The notes under the pieces: model-generated
Database searches by the model: none
What the model saw: only the letters and a program-made list of their open reading frames with translations
Told to the model about the DNA's origin: nothing
DNA from: Actinobacteria bacterium UBA7398
GTDB lineage: Bacteria > Actinomycetota > Actinomycetes > Nanopelagicales > Nanopelagicaceae
Assembly (NCBI GenBank): GCA_002470135.1
Contig: DKNC01000029.1
Coordinates: 3,848-11,484 of the forward strand
Length of the DNA: 7,637 nt
Direction: 5' to 3'
In this document: positions 1 to 5,338 of the stretch, one piece after another
How positions within the stretch are numbered: the first letter of the stretch is position 1
Layout: the number at the start of each line of letters is the position of its first letter
Made by a program: the position numbers and the translations under genes

Positions 1-264
1 TACGGTTTCTATGAAGCCCACACAACATTTGGTCGTCTTGGCGTAAAGGTCTGGATTTATAAGGGCGAAGTTATTCAATCTCGCGCTGAACGCGAAGCTG
101 CTGCAGTTGCACTAGCTCGCGCTCCGAAAGCAGATCGACCACGTCGTAACGCACCACGTGCACCACGCGGTGAAGTTACAAAGACATCGGTTGCCGCTCG
201 CGAAGCTGCAGCTGAAACACCAGCAGAGACTCCAACAGTTACAACTGAAGGAAGTGATGCATAG
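1..264 (+). CDS. rpsC: 30S ribosomal protein S3, C-terminal part (5' end outside window)
   Basis: S3 sits in the head of the small subunit at the mRNA entry channel. The frame is open from base 1 and ends at TAG 262-264, giving 87 residues; the N-terminal KH domain and most of the core lie upstream of the window. The first residues (YGFYEAHTTFGRLGVKVWIYKGE) match the conserved end of the S3 C-terminal domain. They are followed by a tail of about 60 residues, first basic (PRRNAPRAPRG) and then rich in Ala, Thr, Pro and Glu. Such low-complexity tails are common in actinobacterial S3. The last G of the stop codon is also the first base of the rplP start. Identity is certain from motif and position; only the missing start limits the annotation. 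Confidence 0.96.
   Translation, partial: YGFYEAHTTFGRLGVKVWIYKGEVIQSRAEREAAAVALARAPKADRPRRNAPRAPRGEVTKTSVAAREAAAETPAETPTVTTEGSDA
248..258 (+). promoter_or_regulatory. Shine-Dalgarno site for rplP
   Basis: AAGGAAGTGAT lies inside the last codons of rpsC and differs at one base from AAGGAGGTGAT, the extended complement of a 16S rRNA 3' end. Its core ends nine bases before GTG 264. It supports that GTG as the L16 start even though it is not ATG. Confidence 0.7.
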
Positions 265-677
265 TGTTAATTCCACGTCGTGTTAAGCACCGCAAACAAC
301 ACCACCCAAGTCGTTCTGGTAAAGCAAAAGGTGGCACAACTGTTGCATTCGGCGATTACGGTATTCAAGCTCTCGAAGGTGGCTATGTCACTAACCGTCA
401 GATTGAAGCTGCCCGTATCGCAATGACCCGTCACGTAAAACGTGGTGGAAAAGTTTGGATCAATATTTATCCAGATCGTCCGCTCACAAAGAAACCAGCT
501 GAAACTCGTATGGGTTCCGGTAAAGGTTCGCCGGAGTGGTGGATCGCAAATATCAAGCCAGGTCGCGTGATGTTTGAAATCTCTGGCGTAACTCAAGAGA
601 TCGCAAACGAAGCGTTAACTCGAGCTATGCATAAATTACCGGTCAAGTGCCGCGTTGTACGTCGCGAGGAGGCATAA
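264..677 (+). CDS. rplP: 50S ribosomal protein L16
   Basis: L16 helps organise the peptidyl-transferase and A-site region of the large subunit. The 137-residue length is normal. It begins MLIPRRVKHRKQHHPSRSG, the standard L16 N-terminus, and has the conserved loop KPAETRMGSGKG at residues 78-88, whose Arg82 aligns with the Arg81 that is hydroxylated in Escherichia coli. The start is GTG at 264, sharing one base with the rpsC TAG stop (TAGTG). It is the only non-ATG start in the window. The start is fixed by the family N-terminus and by a good ribosome binding site at 248-258. The 1-base overlap suggests coupling to S3, the usual neighbour in the S10 block. Confidence 0.97.
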   Translation: MLIPRRVKHRKQHHPSRSGKAKGGTTVAFGDYGIQALEGGYVTNRQIEAARIAMTRHVKRGGKVWINIYPDRPLTKKPAETRMGSGKGSPEWWIANIKPGRVMFEISGVTQEIANEALTRAMHKLPVKCRVVRREEA

Positions 678-680
678 ACA

Positions 681-896
681 ATGGCAATCATCACAGCAGA
701 AGAACTTCGCCCATTGAGCGTTGAAGAGTTGGAAACCAAACTCAAGGAAGCAAAGGAAGAACTTTTCAACCTTCGTTTCCAAGCAGCAACTGGTCAACTC
801 GAAAGCCATGGTCGCTTAACCGCGGTCCGTAAAGAAATTGCACGCATCTACACAGTGTTGCGTGAACGTGAACTAGGTATCGGAGGTGCTGCATGA
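681..896 (+). CDS. rpmC: 50S ribosomal protein L29
   Basis: L29 is a small two-helix protein near the exit of the peptide tunnel, next to L23. The 71 residues match the usual size. The family signature KEELFNLRFQAATGQL is at residues 25-40, followed by a second basic helix (RLTAVRKEIARIYTVLRERE). A strong GAGGAGG site at 666-672, inside the end of rplP, lies eight bases before the ATG. The stop overlaps the rpsQ start as ATGA, so the two are probably translated together. The short Gly/Ala-rich C-terminus (GIGGAA) has no recognised role; part of it is dictated by the rpsQ ribosome binding site embedded in those codons. Confidence 0.96.
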   Translation: MAIITAEELRPLSVEELETKLKEAKEELFNLRFQAATGQLESHGRLTAVRKEIARIYTVLRERELGIGGAA

Positions 897-1156
897 CTGA
901 GCAAGCTCGCGGATTTCGCAAGACTCGCGAAGGCGTAGTCGTTAGCGACAAGATGGATAAAACTGTCGTCGTTAAAGTTGAAGATCGTGCATCGCACGGT
1001 ATCTATTCAAAAGTTATAACCAAGGCGAAAAAGCTAAAAGCGCATGATGAATCTAATTCAGCAGGCATTGGCGATCGCGTCCGAATTATGGAAACTCGGC
1101 CACTTTCAGCGACAAAACGCTGGCGGGTAGTCGAGATCCTCGAGAGAGCTAAGTAA
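893..1156 (+). CDS. rpsQ: 30S ribosomal protein S17
   Basis: S17 is a primary 16S rRNA-binding protein of OB-fold type that acts early in small-subunit assembly. The 87 residues include a strand-rich core (GVVVSDKMDKTVVVKVE, residues 14-30) and the family signature GDRVRIMETRPLSATKRWRV at 60-79. The start overlaps the rpmC stop by four bases (ATGA, 893-896). GGAGGTG at 882-888 gives a strong ribosome binding site at ideal spacing. A 15-base gap follows before rplN; in many bacteria this is the junction of the S10 and spc operons, but no promoter or terminator fits here, so transcription probably runs through. Confidence 0.97.
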   Translation: MTEQARGFRKTREGVVVSDKMDKTVVVKVEDRASHGIYSKVITKAKKLKAHDESNSAGIGDRVRIMETRPLSATKRWRVVEILERAK

Positions 1157-1171
1157 AGGTAGGCGTAAAAA

Positions 1172-1540
1172 ATGATTCAACAAGAGTCGCGTCTACGCGT
1201 CGCGGATAACACGGGAGCTAAAGAGCTTCTCTGTATTCGTGTGCTCGGAGGTTCATCGCGTCGTTATGCCGGCATCGGCGACATCATCGTATGTTCTGTT
1301 AAGGATGCAATTCCTGGCGGACAGGTTAAGAAAGGTGAAGTCGTAAAGGCTGTCATCGTTCGTACCGTTAAAGAGAACCGTCGTGCCGATGGTTCATATA
1401 TTCGTTTTGATGAAAACGCAGCAGTAATTCTGAAAGACGACGGCGAGCCTCGCGGCACCCGTATCTTCGGACCAGTTGCTCGCGAACTTCGTGATAAGAA
1501 ATTCATGAAGATTATTTCGTTAGCTCCGGAGGTGTTATAA
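1172..1540 (+). CDS. rplN: 50S ribosomal protein L14
   Basis: L14 lies on the interface face of the large subunit, forms a bridge to 16S rRNA, and is the usual binding site of the silencing factor RsfS. The 122 residues are the canonical length. It starts MIQQESRLRVADNTGAKELL, has the conserved KKGEVVKAVIVRT strand region (residues 53-65), and ends with the family motif PRGTRIFGPVARELR (93-107). The upstream site is modest (AAAGG around 1155-1159 and AGG at 1161-1163). It is the first gene of the spc block and is not overlapped by rpsQ, so it initiates independently of close coupling. No oddities. Confidence 0.97.
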   Translation: MIQQESRLRVADNTGAKELLCIRVLGGSSRRYAGIGDIIVCSVKDAIPGGQVKKGEVVKAVIVRTVKENRRADGSYIRFDENAAVILKDDGEPRGTRIFGPVARELRDKKFMKIISLAPEVL

Positions 1541-1543
1541 CCA

Positions 1544-1861
1544 ATGGCCAGAATTAAAAAAGGCGACACCGTTCTAGTAATCGCCGGAAAAGATAAGGGT
1601 GTAACTGGAAAAGTTCTCTCTGTCGATACTAAAACCGCTCGAGTACTTGTCGAAGGTGTGAATCGCGTAAAGCGCCACACTAAAGAAGATACCTCTGATC
1701 GCGGCGTTAAAGTCGGCGGAATTCTTACAGTTGAATCCCCAATCGCTTATTCCAATGTGATGCTTCTTGATGATGATGGTCAAGCAACACGAATCGGTGT
1801 CCGCAAGGATGACGACGGAAAGAATGTGCGAATTTCGCGCCGAACTGGGAAGGACATCTAA
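1544..1861 (+). CDS. rplX: 50S ribosomal protein L24
   Basis: L24 is one of the two assembly-initiating proteins of the large subunit; it binds the 5' region of 23S rRNA and sits near the tunnel exit. The 105 residues are typical. A KOW motif occupies about residues 5-32 (KKGDTVLVIAGKDKGVTGKV), and VGGILTVESPIAYSNVML (57-74) matches the conserved second half. The ribosome binding site GGAGGTG (1528-1534) lies in the last codons of rplN, eleven bases before ATG. The stop shares its last base with the rplE start (TAATG), which suggests coupling of L24 and L5. Confidence 0.97.
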   Translation: MARIKKGDTVLVIAGKDKGVTGKVLSVDTKTARVLVEGVNRVKRHTKEDTSDRGVKVGGILTVESPIAYSNVMLLDDDGQATRIGVRKDDDGKNVRISRRTGKDI

Positions 1862-2421
1862 TGACAACTAATACTGCGTCATTGCCACGTCTAAAAGGAC
1901 GCTATCGCGAAACAATCGCGCCAGCGCTTAAAGCCGAATTCGGATTTAAAAATGCGATGCAGATTCCAACCCTGGTCAAGATCGTTGTGAACATGGGTGT
2001 TGGCGACGCTGCTAAAGATTCAAAACTTATTGAAGGCGCAATCCGTGATCTTGCAACTATCACTGGCCAAAAGCCATTGGTAACAAAGGCTAAGAAATCC
2101 ATTGCGAACTTCAAACTTCGTGAAGGAATGCCAATCGGTGCCCACGTAACAATTCGTGGCGACCGGATGTGGGAATTCGCAGATCGCCTATTGAGCATCT
2201 CACTTCCTCGTATCCGCGACTTCCGTGGACTTTCACCAAAACAATTTGATGGCAAAGGTAATTACACCTTTGGTATCACCGAACAGGTTGTATTCCCAGA
2301 AATCGAACAAGACAAACTTGATCGAGTTCGCGGTATGGATATCACCTTCGTAACTACAGCAAAGAATGATGATGAAGGACGCGCGTTGTTACGTGCGCTC
2401 GGATTCCCATTCAAAGATTAA
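1861..2421 (+). CDS. rplE: 50S ribosomal protein L5
   Basis: L5 binds 5S rRNA in the central protuberance and contacts the P-site tRNA and S13. The 186 residues are the actinobacterial length. Visible family motifs are QIPTLVKIVVNMGVGDAAKD (residues 34-53), the loop TGQKPLVTKAKKSIANFKLR (68-87), and FRGLSPKQFDGKGNYTFGITEQ (121-142). The start ATG overlaps the rplX stop by one base, with AAGGA at 1850-1854 at good spacing. In Escherichia coli the S8 repressor site on spc mRNA lies around the L5 start. I could not recognise the S8-binding fold here, so that mode of control is unproven for this organism. Confidence 0.97.
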   Translation: MTTNTASLPRLKGRYRETIAPALKAEFGFKNAMQIPTLVKIVVNMGVGDAAKDSKLIEGAIRDLATITGQKPLVTKAKKSIANFKLREGMPIGAHVTIRGDRMWEFADRLLSISLPRIRDFRGLSPKQFDGKGNYTFGITEQVVFPEIEQDKLDRVRGMDITFVTTAKNDDEGRALLRALGFPFKD

Positions 2422-2446
2422 TTAGGACAAGAGGCTAAGGAAAAAA

Positions 2447-2632
2447 ATGGCAAAAACATCACTGATCGTCAAAGCTAGTCGCAAACCTAAATTCAAGGTT
2501 CGTGGCTACACACGTTGCCAACGTTGTGGTCGTCCGCATGCTGTATATCAAAAGTTTGGTATCTGCCGTATCTGCTTCCGCAATATGGCGCACCGCGGTG
2601 AACTCCCAGGCATCACAAAGGCTTCTTGGTAA
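2447..2632 (+). CDS. rpsZ: 30S ribosomal protein S14, zinc-binding (type Z)
   Basis: S14 is a late-assembling protein of the 30S head. At 61 residues this is the short C+ form, with a complete zinc knuckle: Cys24, Cys27, Cys40 and Cys43 in a C-x2-C-x12-C-x2-C arrangement. The ending FRNMAHRGELPGITKASW is the standard C-terminus. Many actinobacteria also keep a longer zinc-free paralogue elsewhere, usually under zinc control; the window cannot show whether that is so here. AAGGA at 2437-2441 is the ribosome binding site, five bases before ATG. The last sense codons and the TAA stop are part of the stem-loop at 2623-2664, an unusual placement. Confidence 0.97.
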   Translation: MAKTSLIVKASRKPKFKVRGYTRCQRCGRPHAVYQKFGICRICFRNMAHRGELPGITKASW

Positions 2633-2664
2633 TTAGTTGAACTTTTCAACTAACAACCAAAGAA
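2623..2664 (+). promoter_or_regulatory. Stem-loop across the rpsZ stop codon
   Basis: TTAGTTGAA (2633-2641) and TTCAACTAA (2645-2653) are perfect reverse complements around a three-base loop, CTT. Past a 2x2 internal loop, TTGGT (2626-2630) pairs with ACCAA (2656-2660). Past one bulged A, three more pairs (2623-2625 with 2662-2664) can form, for 17 pairs in all. The structure includes the S14 stop codon. It is followed by an A-rich run, not a T-run, so it does not look like an intrinsic terminator in either direction. It may be an mRNA processing or stability element or a regulatory hairpin between S14 and S8. Pairing is seen directly; function is inference. Confidence 0.6.
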
Positions 2665-2743
2665 AAAATTAATCGTCCACGAATATCAACTATGAAGTAG
2701 GTCCTTAACCGGAAACCACTTTAAGAAAGGCCAAAGGCCACGT
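2633..2743 (+). other. rpsZ-rpsH spacer, the only sizeable intergenic region
   Basis: This stretch of just over 100 bases contains the main arms of the stem-loop, an A-rich run (2659-2668), an unremarkable middle part, and the S8 ribosome-binding region. All other junctions in the window are 25 bases or less. I see no open frame of note, no convincing -35/-10 pair and no T-tract terminator. Confidence 0.8.
2729..2739 (+). promoter_or_regulatory. GGCC-AAA-GGCC mini-hairpin at the rpsH ribosome binding site
   Basis: GGCC (2729-2732) and GGCC (2736-2739) can pair around an AAA loop. The likely S8 ribosome binding site, AAAGG at 2733-2737, lies six bases before ATG 2744 and is split between the loop and the 3' arm. 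An alternative purine run, AAGAAAGG, lies at 2723-2730. Folding could therefore limit initiation at S8. The four-pair stem is short and chance is possible. Confidence 0.4.
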
Positions 2744-3148
2744 ATGACAATGACAGATCCGATCGCAGACATGTTAAGTCGTCTGCGAAATGCAAACACT
2801 GCTTACCATGAGGTGGTATCAATGCCATCTTCATCGGTAAAAGTGCGAATCGCAGCAATCCTCCAACAAGAGGGTTACATCTCTGGTTACAAAGTTGAAC
2901 AGAACTCTGAAGGTTTTGGAAAAACTTTAGTAATCGATTTGAAGTACGGTTCAAACCGCGAACGTTCGATTGCTGGACTTCGTCGTGTTAGCAAGCCAGG
3001 ACTTCGCGTTTACGCAAAATCAACTGGTCTTCCAAAAGTTCTGGGCGGACTCGGTGTTGCCATCATCTCAACTTCACAAGGTTTGCTGACTGATAAGCAA
3101 GCCAATAAGCAAGGCGTAGGCGGAGAAGTTCTCGCCTATGTATGGTGA
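2744..3148 (+). CDS. rpsH: 30S ribosomal protein S8
   Basis: S8 binds helix 21 of 16S rRNA and organises the central domain of the small subunit. In Escherichia coli it also represses the spc operon by binding its mRNA. The 134 residues include the N-terminal MTMTDPIADMLSRLRNAN and the C-terminal signature GLGVAIISTSQGLLTDKQAN (102-121), ending GGEVLAYVW. There are two in-frame ATGs, 2744 and 2750. The first is chosen because MTMTDPIADML is the usual actinobacterial N-terminus and AAAGG is six bases upstream. It is the only gene here preceded by a long spacer, so it may have its own translational control. Its stop lies four bases before the rplF start. Confidence 0.97.
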   Translation: MTMTDPIADMLSRLRNANTAYHEVVSMPSSSVKVRIAAILQQEGYISGYKVEQNSEGFGKTLVIDLKYGSNRERSIAGLRRVSKPGLRVYAKSTGLPKVLGGLGVAIISTSQGLLTDKQANKQGVGGEVLAYVW

Positions 3149-3150
3149 TC
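3144..3150 (+). promoter_or_regulatory. Shine-Dalgarno site for rplF that fixes its start
   Basis: GGTGATC spans the rpsH stop codon and is complementary to GATCACC, the usual bacterial 16S rRNA 3' region next to the core anti-SD. In that register the SD core would end seven bases before ATG 3153, normal spacing. This supports 3153 over the upstream in-frame ATG at 3138. Confidence 0.55.
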
Positions 3151-3152
3151 TG

Positions 3153-3692
3153 ATGTCACGTATCGGTCGTATGCCAATCACGGTTCCATCTGGAGTCGAA
3201 ATTTCTATTAGCGGTGCTGCAGTTGCAGTGAAAGGTCCGAAAGGATCGCTTTCACTAAACATTGCAGAACCAATCACGGTTGCAAAAGAGTCTGACACAA
3301 TCGTTTTGACTCGTCCAAATGATGAGCGCTCCGCTCGTTCACTTCACGGTCTATCTCGGACGCTAATTGCTAACATGATTGAAGGCGTAACCAAGGGTTA
3401 CTCCAAGAAAATCATTATCACTGGCGTCGGTTACCGCGTTGCCGCAAAAGGTAAAGATCTTGAATTCGCACTTGGTTATAGCCATCCAATCGTGGTTCCA
3501 GCTCCAACTGGAATTACATTCGATGTTATTTCACAGACTGAATTCACCGTATCCGGTGTTGATAAGCAATTGGTCGGCGAAGTTACTGCAAAAATCCAAA
3601 AGCTACGTAAATCTGATCCTTATAAGGGTAAAGGTTTGCATCTTGAAGGAGAACGCATTCGCCGTAAGCAAGGAAAGACAGGTAAGAAATAA
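3153..3692 (+). CDS. rplF: 50S ribosomal protein L6
   Basis: L6 lies at the base of the L7/L12 stalk near the sarcin-ricin loop and elongation-factor site. From ATG 3153 it has 179 residues, the normal actinobacterial length, starting MSRIGRMPITVPSGVEI. The two L6 repeats are present: repeat 1 about residues 10-80, repeat 2 about 85-165 with GVGYRVAAKGKDLEFALGYS (91-110). The signature PYKGKG is at 156-161 and the basic tail is GERIRRKQGKTGKK. The frame extends upstream to ATG 3138, but those five extra residues (MYGDL) are not family-like and would overlap rpsH. The stop overlaps rplR by one base (TAATG). Confidence 0.96.
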   Translation: MSRIGRMPITVPSGVEISISGAAVAVKGPKGSLSLNIAEPITVAKESDTIVLTRPNDERSARSLHGLSRTLIANMIEGVTKGYSKKIIITGVGYRVAAKGKDLEFALGYSHPIVVPAPTGITFDVISQTEFTVSGVDKQLVGEVTAKIQKLRKSDPYKGKGLHLEGERIRRKQGKTGKK

Positions 3693-4069
3693 TGAATATC
3701 ACAACTAAGATCGTTAAGGGTTCTGCAACAAATGCGCGAACTCGTCGTCACTTCCGGGTACGTAAGAAAGTATCAGGAACCACCGAGCGTCCACGTTTGG
3801 TAGTCACACGTTCTGCTCGTCACCTAGTAGCACAAATTGTTGATGATACCAAGGGCCACACAATTGCATCTGCTTCAACCATGGAAGCGGATCTTCGCGC
3901 TGCTTCAGCAGATAAAACTAAAAAAGCTCGTACTGTCGGACAACTTGTTGCCGATCGTGCCAAAGCTCAAGGAATTAAGGCAGTTGTATTCGATCGTGGT
4001 GGTAACCGCTACACCGGTCGTATTGCTGCATTAGCTGATGGCGCTCGCGAGAATGGATTGGAATTCTAA
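3692..4069 (+). CDS. rplR: 50S ribosomal protein L18
   Basis: L18 binds 5S rRNA and, with L5, brings it into the large subunit. The 125 residues have a basic N-terminus (NARTRRHFRVRKKVSGT, residues 14-30), RPRLVVTRSARHLVAQIVDD (33-52), and the conserved ending AVVFDRGGNRYTGRIAALAD (97-116) then GARENGLEF. ATG 3692 shares a base with the rplF TAA. The nearest purine-rich stretches are AGGAAAG (3671-3677, rather far) and GGTAAG (3681-3686), so initiation probably leans on coupling to L6. The stop again forms TAATG with rpsE, so rplF, rplR and rpsE form a chain of 1-base overlaps. Confidence 0.97.
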   Translation: MNITTKIVKGSATNARTRRHFRVRKKVSGTTERPRLVVTRSARHLVAQIVDDTKGHTIASASTMEADLRAASADKTKKARTVGQLVADRAKAQGIKAVVFDRGGNRYTGRIAALADGARENGLEF

Positions 4070-4710
4070 TGACACCTGTTGCACCGAAGACTGATACCGA
4101 CGTAACGGCTAATAAGAAGCCAGACCGTCGTGAAAAGCGAGATCGTCGTGATGATCGTCAAGATAAGTCCCCATACATGGAGCGCGTGGTTTTCATTAAC
4201 CGCGTAGCAAAAGTTGTTCAAGGTGGACGTCGCTTCTCATTTACTGCACTTGTTGTAGTTGGAGATGGCAACGGCACTCTTGGAATTGGTTACGGCAAAG
4301 CTAAGGAAGTTCCACAAGCGATTGCAAAAGCAATTGAAGAAGCTAAGAAATCATTCTTCAAAGTGCCCCGCATCCAAGGAACAATTCCACACCCAGTACA
4401 AGGTGAAGCTGCTGCTGGCGTAGTTCTACTTCGCCCAGCTGCTCCTGGTACCGGTGTTATCGCTGGCGGACCAGTTCGTGCAGTTTTGGAGTGCGCTGGA
4501 ATTTCAGATGTACTTTCGAAATCTCTTGGATCTAATAATCCAATCAACATGGTTCACGCAACCACAGCGGCGCTAAAGATGTTGGAACACCCAACTGCAA
4601 TCGCAGCTCGTCGCGGACTACCACTAGAACACGTTGCACCTGCAGCACTTGCACGCGCATCCGCTCTAGTTTCTGAATCCAATTTCAAGTCAACTGGTGG
4701 AGGAAGATAA
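4069..4710 (+). CDS. rpsE: 30S ribosomal protein S5
   Basis: S5 acts in decoding fidelity and mRNA unwinding at the entry channel. The 213 residues comprise a charged extension (1-33, many Arg, Asp and Lys) typical of actinobacteria, the S5 double-stranded-RNA-binding-like domain (about 35-100, SPYMERVVFINRVAKVV then FSFTALVVVGDGNGTLGIGY), and the C-terminal domain (about 105-190, GEAAAGVVLLRPAAPGTGVI, 112-131). In the spectinomycin loop the usual KVVKGGR is KVVQGGR, with Gln51 in place of Lys. ATG 4069 overlaps the rplR stop, and no clear ribosome binding site precedes it, so initiation is probably by coupling. A good GGAGG site for rpmD is encoded in its last codons. Confidence 0.97.
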   Translation: MTPVAPKTDTDVTANKKPDRREKRDRRDDRQDKSPYMERVVFINRVAKVVQGGRRFSFTALVVVGDGNGTLGIGYGKAKEVPQAIAKAIEEAKKSFFKVPRIQGTIPHPVQGEAAAGVVLLRPAAPGTGVIAGGPVRAVLECAGISDVLSKSLGSNNPINMVHATTAALKMLEHPTAIAARRGLPLEHVAPAALARASALVSESNFKSTGGGR

Positions 4711-4892
4711 TGCCAAGACTTAAAGTCACTCAAGTTCGTTCAAAAGTTGGTTACGCACCAGAACAACGCGACACACTTCGTTCGCTTGGTTTGAAGCGTA
4801 TTGGTGATGTAGTGGTGAAAGAAGATCGCCCAGAAATTCGCGGCATGGTCTTCGCAGTTCGCCATCTCATTAAAGTTGAGGAGGTCGAATAA
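4710..4892 (+). CDS. rpmD: 50S ribosomal protein L30
   Basis: L30 is a small alpha-beta protein of the large subunit. At 60 residues it is the usual bacterial size: LKVTQVRSKVGYAPEQRDTL (4-23), then RSLGLKRIGDVVVKED and RGMVFAVRHLIKVEEVE. Thr7-Gln8-Val9-Arg10-Ser11 and the LGL-(K/R) turn are the recognisable family pattern. ATG 4710 overlaps the rpsE TAA by one base, and GGAGG at 4699-4703 lies six bases upstream, so both direct initiation and coupling are possible. Its final codons carry GAGGAGG for rplO, which gives the acidic VEEVE ending. Confidence 0.96.
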   Translation: MPRLKVTQVRSKVGYAPEQRDTLRSLGLKRIGDVVVKEDRPEIRGMVFAVRHLIKVEEVE

Positions 4893-4894
4893 TT

Positions 4895-5335
4895 ATGGTG
4901 TTAAAAGTTCATCATCTTCGTCCAGCACCTGGTGCTAAGAAGGCAAGGACTCGTAAAGGTCGCGGTGAAGCCTCTAAAGGTAAAACTGCTGGCCGCGGTG
5001 GTAAAGGTACGCGCGCTCGAAACACAGTTCGTATTGGTTTCGAAGGCGGACAGATGCCATTGGTACAACACCTTCCTAAACTTCGTGGTTTTAAAAATCC
5101 AGAACGCGTGGAGTACCAAGCAGTTAACGTCTCAACTATTAATGCGTTATTCCCTAAGGGCGGCAACGTTTCAGTAGCAGATCTAGTTAAAGCTGGTGCG
5201 GCGCGTAAAGGACTTCCAGTCAAGATACTTGGAAATGGCGATATCTCTGTCAAAGTTGATATTACTGTCCATAAATTCTCAGCTTCGGCTAAAGAGAAAG
5301 TCTCTGCTGCCGGCGGAAGTATTAAGGAACTCTAA
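4895..5335 (+). CDS. rplO: 50S ribosomal protein L15
   Basis: L15 is a late-assembling 23S rRNA-binding protein. The 146 residues show the long basic, Gly-rich N-terminal extension (GRGEASKGKTAGRGGKGTRA, 22-41), the conserved FEGGQMPLVQHLPKLRGFKN (49-68), and a globular C-terminal domain ending HKFSASAKEKVSAAGGSIKEL. GAGGAGG at 4878-4884 gives a strong ribosome binding site ten bases before ATG 4895. A GTG at 4898 is in frame but would shorten the protein by one residue for no gain. The gene stands between rpmD and secY, as in most bacteria. Confidence 0.97.
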   Translation: MVLKVHHLRPAPGAKKARTRKGRGEASKGKTAGRGGKGTRARNTVRIGFEGGQMPLVQHLPKLRGFKNPERVEYQAVNVSTINALFPKGGNVSVADLVKAGAARKGLPVKILGNGDISVKVDITVHKFSASAKEKVSAAGGSIKEL

Positions 5336-5338
5336 ACA

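Noticed and set aside
1157..1171. Operon boundary between rpsQ and rplN
   Set aside because: The gap is only 15 bases, with no hairpin or promoter-like motif, so the S10 and spc blocks look continuous here.
1264..1680. Antisense open frame of 138 codons opposite rplN and rplX
   Set aside because: It lies fully within two conserved genes on the other strand, resembles no protein I know, and mirrors their codon pattern. The same applies to antisense frames at 267-596, 1574-1867, 1902-2255, 4290-4550, 4912-5253 and 5689-5961.
2633..2670. Intrinsic terminator at the stem-loop
   Set aside because: The stem is A/T-rich and is followed on the + strand by an A-run; on the - strand the T-run comes before the stem, not after. 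It does not fit a terminator in either direction.
2669..2696. Possible promoter in the rpsZ-rpsH spacer (TTAATC, then TATGAA after 16 bases)
   Set aside because: Only three of six and four of six positions match the consensus, and A/T-rich spacers give such matches by chance. Transcript start mapping would be needed to revive it.
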